From NCBI GenBank assembly GCA_017439425.1, contig JAFSJE010000009.1, positions 1 to 46,631 on the forward strand: 46,631 bases of DNA. Direction: 5' to 3'. A model generated the notes under the pieces. The model was not told where the DNA came from, did not search any database, and worked only from the letters and a program-made list of their open reading frames with translations. This DNA comes from Oscillospiraceae bacterium (GTDB lineage Bacteria; Bacillota; Clostridia; Oscillospirales; Oscillospiraceae). The translations under genes and the position numbers were made by a program. Shown here piece after piece: positions 30,986 through 40,200 of the stretch. Within the stretch, counting starts at the first letter, position 1. Every line of letters begins with the position of its first letter.

Positions 30986-32713
30986 TCAGTTATTCTTCGG
31001 CACGAACACGGTGACCACAGTGCCGCCGCTTGCGCGCGGAGCTACGCTCAGCGTTCCGCCGCACATCATCTGAAGGCGCTCACGGATATTCTCAAGACCG
31101 ATATGCACCTTGCCGTCCGGCGCCGGCTCGTACTTCGTTCCGTCGTCCTCCACGATGATCTCCGCTCCGCCCTCCACTGCACGGGAGCAAATAAAGATTT
31201 TTTCTGCACGGTGGGTTTTGCCGATGCCGTGCTTAACGCTGTTTTCCACAATGGGCTGCAGCGTCAGCGGCGGGAGACGGAAGGTTATGTAGTCCGTGTC
31301 ATACTCCACCGAGAGCTTTGAGTCATAGAGCGCCTTTTGCACGTTAAGATAAGCCTTGGTGTGCTCAAGCTCTGACAGAAATGCGATAGGCTCCGTGGCG
31401 GATAGCGCGTTGAAGTTCGATTGCAGGTAGTTATTGAAGTTCCCGACAACCTCGGATGCGCGCTGCGGATCGCTCTCACAGAGCATACTGACCGAGGCGA
31501 GGGTGTTGTAGATGAAGTGGGGGCGGATCTGGCTGATGAGATTCTGGATTTTTGCGCCGCGCAGCTCATAGTCCTTTTCCCGAAGCTCCTGCTCACGGCG
31601 AATGGCAACACGTAGAAAAACGAAGCCGCGAACAAGCAGATTGAGCGCTATCCAGATAAGGAATACGGGCGCAGTGGGGAAGCTGCCGCCGCCCGAGAAC
31701 AGCGCAAGATCAACCGCCAGCGCCGCAAATGAGGGAATAAGCCAAAGGAGCGCCGAGCGTTCCGGCTTTTGACCCAAGAGAGATATGAGATGCAGTCCTG
31801 CCATACCGATGCCGTAGGGGACAAGCACCTCATGCAGCTCGACAACACCGAACACCTGCAGCGCAAGTATCATGAGTGTGCTGAATGCGCCGAAGTAGCA
31901 GCAGAGCTTTCCGACCCGGTCGTTTTCACCCTTGCGCATCAACGTAAGAAGCCGCAGAGAAAGCACAAGCATCATCAGATATGCTGCCGCGCCGATATAC
32001 CATAAAAGCTTTTGCCTTCCGTACCAATCGAAAAGAAGGGGCAGAGAGGAAAGACCGCAGACTTTCCATAAGCCCGCCGTACAAGCGACGGCGCCGAGGT
32101 AGAATATTCGACGGCGATTACCGGGCCTAAGACCAACAAAAAGCGCAAGCAGCATGAGAACAAAGCCCATAATCGCCGTAACGCTGCCGAGAGTGAGCAT
32201 CAGAGCTTCGTCCGGCAGCACCTCCATGTGCAGAAGCGTCTGACGATCCATAACGAGAAACTCCGGCTCAAGGCTGCGAAAGCTCGGGTATACCGGCGTA
32301 AGAGTGATGCGGAGCGTTTTTCCGGCGTCCTCGGGGTAAATCGGAATGGAAAGCCAATAGTTGCCCGGCGTGCGCCCGATGTGCCATGAGTTCGCCTCGC
32401 CGGTGTCGGCGAGTATCATTCCGTCCTTCTCCGCAACTGCGATGGTGTGGCGCAGATGGACAAAGAGCGTTCCGCCGCGCACGCCGGAAGCCTCTGTCAG
32501 GTCAAATTCGTAGACCCTCTGCACGCCGGCATAGTCCGCTATGACCGTTTCCTGCACGTCCTGCGGGCGCAGTATCAGGAAAGGATTTATAGCCGGCGCC
32601 ACGCCCTTCATGCCCGGTCTGAACCAGAGAAATGCCGAGAGCGCTATCACGGCGGCGAGTACCAGTATAACGGCGATGTCAACGGCGCTTTGTTTATTTA
32701 TAAGCTTTTTCAT
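30986..32713 (-). CDS. Sensor histidine kinase, 7TM-DISM type with LytS/YesM-like core
   Basis: A 575-residue membrane kinase. An N-terminal helix (about 11-31) leads to an outer beta-rich domain (about 50-165) of the 7TMR-DISM extracellular type. About seven helices follow (about 170-370), then a coiled linker and the kinase core: QIRPHFIYNTLASV with H399, N-box ENSVKHGI (490-497) and the G-box HIGLENIRERL near 540. The ATG at 32713 is chosen because it overlaps the stop of the regulator gene as ATGA. The DISM outer fold often binds carbohydrate or small organic ligands. It is cotranscribed behind the XRE-receiver gene. Confidence 0.88.
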   Translation of the reverse strand: MKKLINKQSAVDIAVILVLAAVIALSAFLWFRPGMKGVAPAINPFLILRPQDVQETVIADYAGVQRVYEFDLTEASGVRGGTLFVHLRHTIAVAEKDGMILADTGEANSWHIGRTPGNYWLSIPIYPEDAGKTLRITLTPVYPSFRSLEPEFLVMDRQTLLHMEVLPDEALMLTLGSVTAIMGFVLMLLALFVGLRPGNRRRIFYLGAVACTAGLWKVCGLSSLPLLFDWYGRQKLLWYIGAAAYLMMLVLSLRLLTLMRKGENDRVGKLCCYFGAFSTLMILALQVFGVVELHEVLVPYGIGMAGLHLISLLGQKPERSALLWLIPSFAALAVDLALFSGGGSFPTAPVFLIWIALNLLVRGFVFLRVAIRREQELREKDYELRGAKIQNLISQIRPHFIYNTLASVSMLCESDPQRASEVVGNFNNYLQSNFNALSATEPIAFLSELEHTKAYLNVQKALYDSKLSVEYDTDYITFRLPPLTLQPIVENSVKHGIGKTHRAEKIFICSRAVEGGAEIIVEDDGTKYEPAPDGKVHIGLENIRERLQMMCGGTLSVAPRASGGTVVTVFVPKNN

Positions 32714-33315
32714 GATTCCAGCCCCCTGACGGGAAAGCGCAGATTTGCCAGCTCGTGGCGTACTCGCTCCCTGCTCAGCGGCTTGAGAATGTAGCCGCTG
32801 CAATGGTCGTAAATTGCCTGCGTCATATAGTCGGCAAAGTTTGTGAGAAAGATAATATTGGTGTGAGGGTAAATCTCCAGGAGCTTATTCGCCAGCTCCA
32901 GACCGTTCATCTCATCGTCAAGTTCAATGTCAAGAAAAGCGACGGAAACACGGTTGAGCCGAGCATAGTCAAGTGCCTCTGCGCCGCTCTCGAAGCCGGC
33001 TATATTTACCTCCGGAAGCTCGCTTTCGATGAGCCGCACGGCGCTGTGGAGCAGCATGGGGATGTCTTCGACTACGATTATGTTCACGTTCTCCCCGGGG
33101 TCGCTCTGAATAGCGTCGAGAAGAATACGGCGTTCTACGCCGAGACAGTCCGCAAGCCTGCCGAGCATATTTATATCCGGCACCCTCGAGCCAAGCTCCC
33201 ACATGGAAACTGCGCTGCGCGAGACCATCATCTGCTCCGCAAGCTGCTGCTGGGAAAGTCCCTTTTTTATGCGCAGCTCCTTGATTATATTTGCAAATTC
33301 ATCCGGGTTTTGCAC
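32710..33315 (-). CDS. XRE helix-turn-helix/receiver fusion regulator
   Basis: A 201-residue protein with reversed layout for a response regulator. Residues 8-64 are an XRE DNA-binding domain (KGLSQQQLAEQMMVSRSAVSMWELG). Residues 78-192 are a receiver domain with acidic pair E83/D84, phospho-acceptor D129 in FLDIELDDEMNG, T158 and K178 in YILKPLS. The GTG at 33315 is chosen because CGGAGG lies six bases before it and the family opens there; a longer frame to 33345 lacks a ribosome site. It overlaps the kinase gene by four bases. Phosphorylation by that kinase probably controls DNA binding. The palindrome upstream is the likely operator. Confidence 0.88.
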   Translation of the reverse strand: MQNPDEFANIIKELRIKKGLSQQQLAEQMMVSRSAVSMWELGSRVPDINMLGRLADCLGVERRILLDAIQSDPGENVNIIVVEDIPMLLHSAVRLIESELPEVNIAGFESGAEALDYARLNRVSVAFLDIELDDEMNGLELANKLLEIYPHTNIIFLTNFADYMTQAIYDHCSGYILKPLSRERVRHELANLRFPVRGLES

Positions 33316-33359
33316 GTCACGCCTCCGAAACAAAGTTTTATACAATATGATTAATATCT

Positions 33360-33388
33360 ATTATACACAAACAGAAAAAACTGTGCAA
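33360..33388 (-). promoter_or_regulatory. Sigma-A promoter of the XRE-receiver operon
   Basis: On the minus strand TTGCAC (33388-33383) and TATAAT (33365-33360) are 17 bases apart, with TGTG before TATAAT. The first bases of the -35 lie within the palindrome at 33387-33417. Confidence 0.72.
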
Positions 33389-33417
33389 GGGGTTGCCACA
33401 TTCCGTGGCAACCCCTT
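33387..33417. promoter_or_regulatory. Palindromic operator between divergent promoters
   Basis: AAGGGGTTGCCAC (33387-33399) and GTGGCAACCCCTT (33405-33417) are perfect 13-bp complements around ATTCC. The outer two bases of each arm belong to the -35 box of each divergent promoter. One bound dimer would cover both promoters. Confidence 0.72.
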
Positions 33418-33444
33418 GTCCGAGGTGTGACAAAAGGTTAAAAT
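33416..33444 (+). promoter_or_regulatory. Promoter of the protease and giant protein operon
   Basis: TTGTCC (33416-33421) and TAAAAT (33439-33444) are 17 bases apart. The start of transcription would fall near 33451, which makes an ATG at 33448 unusable and supports the TTG start at 33517. Confidence 0.6.
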
Positions 33445-33516
33445 ATTATGATAGAAAATAGGCAAACTATGCTTTCGCCACAGGGCGGAAACCGGAAAAA
33501 GAAGGGAGCTGATTTA

Positions 33517-34194
33517 TTGATTGCAGCAAATAAAAAGCGGATTAGCGCAATTATCCTGTGCCTAGCGCTTGCCGCCGTGTTCCTTATGGGAGCCGTGGCG
33601 GGAAGGGTATCGCTGGACGGCAGGGAGACCTATTCCAATGCCGCTGAAGCGGTGTTCTACATAAGGGCGCTCAATGAGGAGGGCAAGCTCAAAACCTCCG
33701 GCAGCGGCTTTGCCGTTACAAAGAGCGGAATATCCATAACGGCGGCTCACGTTGTAAAGGGCGCGGCGGCGGTACACGCCGTTATGCCAAGCGGCGAGGA
33801 GGTTGCGCTTGAGGTGCTGGAGGTGAACAACCTCACGGATATTGCGGTAGTGAAGCTTCCTGCAAAATCCGGCGGCTACCGCTATATACCGCTTGAAAAA
33901 GACAGCGCCGAGTACGGCGAGAGAGCCTACGCCATTGGCTATCCGCTGAAAACTGCGAAGATAATTTCAGACGGCATCGTATCCTCGCCGGGCGCGGTCA
34001 TAAACGGAGTTGACAGACTGCTCGTTTCCGTGGATTTAGCCAGCGGAATGAGCGGCGGCCCGGTAATCTGCGAGCGAGGCACAGTCATCGGAATGAGCTC
34101 CGCAACGCTCAGAACGATGAACGGAGTCAGCGCATCCCCCACTACCGCTCAACTCAGAGCGGCTGTGGATAGATATACCCTTGGTTCTAAATAA
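33517..34194 (+). CDS. Membrane-anchored trypsin-like (S1C/HtrA-type) serine protease
   Basis: A 225-residue protease with an N-terminal membrane anchor (about 9-29) and a catalytic domain outside the membrane. The triad is complete: H78 in ITAAHVV, D108 in LTDIAVVKL and S179 in GMSGGPV. There is no PDZ domain, so it is a short HtrA-like form. The TTG at 33517 is preferred since AAGGGAG lies eight bases before it; the upstream in-frame ATG at 33448 has no ribosome site and lies at the predicted transcription start. It is the first gene before two giant secreted proteins and may process or quality-check them; this is inferred from position. Confidence 0.8.
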   Translation: MIAANKKRISAIILCLALAAVFLMGAVAGRVSLDGRETYSNAAEAVFYIRALNEEGKLKTSGSGFAVTKSGISITAAHVVKGAAAVHAVMPSGEEVALEVLEVNNLTDIAVVKLPAKSGGYRYIPLEKDSAEYGERAYAIGYPLKTAKIISDGIVSSPGAVINGVDRLLVSVDLASGMSGGPVICERGTVIGMSSATLRTMNGVSASPTTAQLRAAVDRYTLGSK

Positions 34195-34209
34195 GGAAGG
34201 AGCGACAAT

Positions 34210-37200
34210 ATGAAGAAGATGAATCGGTTTTTATGCGCCGTTCTCAGCGCCGTTATGGTGCTGGGGATGATTCCTGCGCTGAGTGCGCCGGCTAAGGCAA
34301 TCAGCTCGGATAAGCCCGACGTTGATACCACCTATGCCGGAAAATATTATGAGGCCGGAATAGGCTCAGGCGGCAGCGCCGCGCTTATCGTAAACGGCGA
34401 ATTCGGCACCGGCGACCTCTCCATCGGCGGAGTCGGCGGCAAGCTCAGCGGCAACGGCAAGCAGGCAGACATCGACGCCTACAACATGATGAACTGCTTC
34501 GGAATCTACAACAACAAGTGGCTTTCCAAGCCTGCTGATGGCTTTACCTACTCCGGCGGACAGAAGATAAACTACGGCTCCGGCCAGTATGTGGATTCGC
34601 TGAATGTCTGCACCTACAACGACAAGGGCGGCAAGACCGGAAGCATGACGATCACGATCAGAAATAACCCGACCCTCAAGGCTCTTGCTGAGTCAGGTAA
34701 GCTCCAGATGTACTTCAAGGGCTACACCTCCGCGGGCAAGGAGGCGCGCAAGGCATGGCCGGACGACCACACCTACGTCTGGGGCTGGGTAAAGATCAAC
34801 GGCTCGACAAAGGGCAGCAGCGGCAAGAGCAAGGCCGAGAAGAAGGAATTCGGCACCGGCGGCTGGGTAACTGTCGGCGCAAGCGACGTCATCACCATCG
34901 AGTGGAAGGTCGACAAGAGCGCGGGAAAGTTCTCAAACGGCTGGGCTGACAAGGACGTCGGTATCGGCAACTGCGTGCTCCTTTTCCGCAAGTGCGAGGA
35001 GCCGAACCTCACGGGCTACACGCTCACAACTAACGGCGACCTCTCCTACGGAGTAAGCGGCAACCCCGAGATACTCCTCGGCAACGACGGAAAGATCTCG
35101 CTCGATTTCATCTTCTCCGAGGCGGTCAAGACCTCGCTCAGCGAGCCGACGAGAAAGAACACCGACCACTATGAGCTCCTCAGCCAGCTCGGAAGCCGCG
35201 TGCTCTTCAATAACACCGAGGGTACGGGCTATTATCGCCAGGGCGACCCGGTGAATATGAACCTCACCGGTACCTATAATACTAATGGCAATCTCGTTTC
35301 TGTTTCCGACAGCGACGATGCGAGGGTCAAGGCTCTTGCCGATTCCCTGAAGGGTATGCATTTCGAGTGGAACGCCGCCTACGGCGACTACTACGGTGAT
35401 AACCCCGTTCCCGGCGAGGGCGACTGGATCGGACTTGTGAGTAGCAACAACACCTTCAGCCTTATCGACAGCATCATTCTCGCCTCCTTCCACGATCTCG
35501 CGGGCAACCCCCTGAAGATCGACGGAAAGCTCGTAGAGTATAATAACGCAAACGGCAGGTACACCACCGAGCTGAGCTATGAGAAGGCAACGAGCGGCTT
35601 TGAATACGGAAAGACGTATTATTACGATGAAGCCTCCAAACAGTACACCCTCGTTGACGAGGGCATGATACCCTATCTCAATGCAAGCTCCCAGGGCTAT
35701 TACAACAAGAGAGAGATCCTCACCGGCACCGTCAGACTTCAGAAGGACGGCGCGGCAGCACCTTTTTACACAAAGAGCGGCGTAATCAACCCCTTTGCCG
35801 TCGACACAACGGATTCGAGCGGCTTTGATTTTGTTATCGACGCCGTTTCGCCCACCTATTCCAAGACCTCCAACGCCGTTCAGCCGGAGACTCTCACAGA
35901 CCTCGTACTCAACAAGGGCGACGGATTTGACATCTATCTCAATTACTCCGAGACAGTAAAGCTCAGAGAGTTCTACGCAGACGGCTCGGCAACGGGCTTT
36001 AACGCCGACAACCTCTGCCTCAAGCTGTCAAACGGACTTATTGCGAAGTATGTGAGCGGCATCGGAACAAAGCAGCTCCGCTTTACAGTAAGCGTTCCCG
36101 CTATGTACACGATGACGGTCGTTCAGCCTGAGGCGTGGAGCGACACCTATGCCAGCTACTATGTCAAGAATAACGACGGCTATACTAAGGTCAGCGAAGG
36201 CTCCAATCCCCAGTGGGCAGAGAACACCTATTACAGCTATGTCGCCGACACAAACACCGATCTCGAAATCGAGAGTATGTACGTTGAGGCGAACGGCAAG
36301 CAGGCAACGCTCACGGGCGAAAATCTCACGAATACCCAGAAGCCGACCGCGAGCACTTATGTTCTCACCGACTATGTCGGCAATCCGCTCTGCGAGCCGA
36401 TAGGCGATGAAACTTACAGAACAACAATGGCGTGGTCAAAGCTCAAGGTGGATAACACCGCGCCGGAAATAGAGATTCAGCAGCTCGACAGCGGTTATTA
36501 TCAGATTAAGGTCACCGAGTCCGGCTCCGGCGTGTTCCGCGCCGCGAACACCACCTCCGGAGCTGATAACGGCGCCGGCATCGTCTACTACGTCTGGGTA
36601 GAGGGCGACGAGCAGGCGGAGAAGGTCAAGGAAGCCTTCGCTGCAAACAACTATGAGAAGGTCAAGACCTACTCCCTCACCGGCGGAAATGACGCCAAGG
36701 TAACCGTTGACGGCAAGACCTACGCGCTCACCGCCGTTACCACCGATAAGCTTATCGCCCCGAAAACCGAGGCGGGCGAATGGCACCTTGTCGTGTTCAC
36801 CGCGGATATGACATGGGATTCAGCGCGCCAGCTCATTCAGTTCGGCTCCAGCAGCTATAAAAACGATCCCTCCGGCTATCTTGCGAAGCTTGCCGAGACT
36901 CTCGGCGTATCCTTCGGAGATGTTTTCACGGCAGTGAAGGCAAAGCCGGACGATTGGGATACGACATACACTAATTACTATTATCAGAACGGCAATACCT
37001 ACTCGAGGTTCAAGGAGGGCGCGATCGCCCCCGTGTTCGAGGCGGGCAAGATCTATAAGGTCGGCTATTCCGTGCTTGAGTCTGAGCCTGCGGGCTGGAA
37101 CCCGTATCACACAGGCAGCGGCACGCCGAAGTACACTCTGAACGCCGACGGCTCATACTCCGAGGACGCAAACGGACAGTATGTCTATGACGAGAGCGGC

Positions 37201-40200
37201 GATTATACTCATTATTATATCAAGAGCGGCGACAGCTACAGAAAGATAGCGCGCCTCACGGGCGTTCCCGCCTTCGAGAGCGGTAAATATTATAATGTAT
37301 ATACCGCAGTTCCGAGCGAGGATCTCGCGACCGCCGACCTCAGCGCGATATTCGTCCGCGACGCCGACGATAACGGCGTTCCGGTCTACGTAAGCGTGCT
37401 TGAGAAGTACGCTCCCGAGTTTGACCCGGAGAACACCTATGACGCAAGCCATAATCAGATTACCTCAAAGCCGGCAGACTGGAATACCGCTTACACCGGT
37501 TATTTCACCAAGGGTACCGAATACAAGGCTCTGACGGGCGACGCAGCTCCGGTATTTGCGGCGAATACCTATTATAAACCGGAATATACCGCGCTTGCCT
37601 CCGGCGATTTCACAACCGACGAGGAGACACAAGGCACAGAGGTCAGGAGCTACTCCGAGAGCGGCGAGCCCGAGGATACGTTCTTCGCATGGGCTGACGT
37701 TTACGGCGATTATTTCGTCAAAAACGGCGATAATTACGTGAAAAACGAGTCGGAGACCTATGATTCCGGAACCGTCTATTATCGCGTGACCTACACAGTT
37801 CTGAGCGCTCAGCCCGACGATTGGGATACGGCCTTTGCGAGCTATTGCGCAAAAGAGGATGTCTACGAGCCCTACACCACCGAGCTGCCCGATGGCGTGA
37901 CCTTCTACAGTGCGAGCTTCGGCGGCGAAGCGATGAGCGTTCAGCCGGAGGACTGGTCGGGTGCGTTCTCCTACTACTCCACAAGCAAAACGGAGTTTGC
38001 GCCGGTCAAGTGGATCTTTGCTCCGGAATTTGAGGCGGGTAAGTATTACAGCTTCACCTACGTTCCCGCCGAGAGCGAGCCCGAGGGCTGGAGCGAGAAC
38101 TACAACCAGTTCTTCGTAAAGAGCGGAGAGAATTACATAAAGCTCGATCTCAGCTCTCCGTCGAAGAGAGAAAGCGTTAAAAATGCGGGCATTACGCTCA
38201 AAAGCGCGGCTCCCGACTTTGCCACATATTCCGTCTATAAGGAGAACGAGAGCGGATTTGTCGACAAGATGAGCGAAAAAATCACCGACAGCGCCCGCAA
38301 AGCTGCGTTCCGCGAGGATATGCTCGCTGCGTACAGCGATTCTCTCAAGGTCGCCGTCGCCCGCAGATACTATGAGTTTGCCGACGCGGTTCACTCTGCC
38401 GATGTTGAGCTTATGGCAAGCGCCGCCAACTATACAAAGTGGGCGCAGGGCAACTTTATGAATGCCGATTCCAACTGGGCGTGGGCGATATCCGGCTACG
38501 TCGACAAGGTCGCTCCTACGGCTGAGTTTGAGACAGTTGAGAATACCGACGGAACAGAGGACGTCAAGGTAAACGTAAAGGCCGCAGATACCACCGGAAT
38601 CAAGACTCTCAAGTATCAGTTTGCCGCCGCAGATGCAGATATCAGCGTTAACACGGTCAACGACTGGACTGAGGTAGAATCCGTCAGCGGCACCGAGATG
38701 AGCTTCACGGCGTCCACTGCCGCCGCGGGAAAGACGAGCGGAGAGTATGCGCTCTTTGTCTACACCGAGGATACTGAGGGCAACAAGCAGGTCGTAAAAA
38801 GTGAGCTTACTGTCACGGTCAACAGCGACGTCAATGTTATCTGCAATATCACAAACCCCGAGGGCAAGGTGCCCTATGAGGCGATAGCAGGCGTTACCGC
38901 AGATATCTACGGCACTGCCTACGGAAAGGACATCTACGCCGAGGGCAAGGAATTCACCGTTTACGCCGTTATCGACGACAGCAACACAAAGTCCGCTGAC
39001 GATACCGACTGGGGAGAGGCGATTACCGGCGAAAAGACCGATGATATAAACGGCAAAACGGCTTATCGCTACGCTATGCCCGAAAAGAAGAACGTAAGCG
39101 GCTACTATTATCTCCACATTCTCTACACGTTCAAAAATTCCAAGGGCGATGTTCAGAAGAATGTTGTAAACAAGGCGTACGCACTTGACGGCGGCGAGGG
39201 CGTTATCACCATCAACCAGACCGGCTCCTCCGACGAGGGCATTATGGTCGAAATAAGCGCCACCAAGGCGACTGAGATAAAGTACGCCGTAACTGCGGCG
39301 GAGGCGGCTGAGCCCACCGCGTGGCAGACGTACACAGCAGAGCTCAATATAAAGAGCGCGGATTATGCGAATATGGACAAGGTCTGGGTATGGGCAAAGT
39401 CCGGCGACAACGTTCAGCATCAGGAATTCAATCTCGACGGAAACAACAAGGTCTCCGGCCCCGTCGCAAAGCCGAGCCTCAGGCTCCTCGATATCATCGA
39501 GGAAAACGGCGCGAGATACGCCGTCATCAGACTTGATGACATCAGCTCCGAGGCGCTCTGCGTCGGCGCTGAGTACTCCGCTGCGGTACAGCGCGGCTCT
39601 GAGACCCCGGTATGGCAGCGCTGGAGCCCGCTTGAGAGCGTTGTAAAGGTTAAAATCGGCGACGGAAGCGTTACAGTTCTTATGAAGTTCCGCAACGGCG
39701 AGAACGAAACAACCGCGGCAAACTACTCAAGGCTCGAGATCGCGGCTGACGCCGTCGGAAGCGGCGAGGACTATACGCTCATCAAGCGCAGCACCCTCCG
39801 CGAGGTCAACGCCACAACGGGCGTAACGCTGACATTTACTGCGAAGAGCAAAACGAGCGAAACAGAGACTATAAAGCTGAACGGAGTATATGAGAAGAAC
39901 GGCACCGAATATGTTGTCAGCAACGTGAACAGCAAGGCGCCGACTTACAGACTCACCTGGAGCGACAAGGGCAATCACATTGCCGGCACAAGCGTTGCCG
40001 CTACCGTTTCCAGCGATGAGAACATCACCGTTACCGACCTTACATTCAAGGGCAAGAGCGTCGGAGCCTCGAGAACCTATGTGTTCAGAGAAAACGGCAC
40101 GGCGGTATTCACAATTATGAACGAAGCGGGAAATACCGCAACTGTCACCGCAAACGTAAGCTGGCTCGTCGCTCCGCTAAATATCGACGTGAGCGAGAAT

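Noticed and set aside
37465-39420. Minus-strand open frame of 651 codons
   Set aside because: Shadow of the first giant protein; no start signal, no domain.
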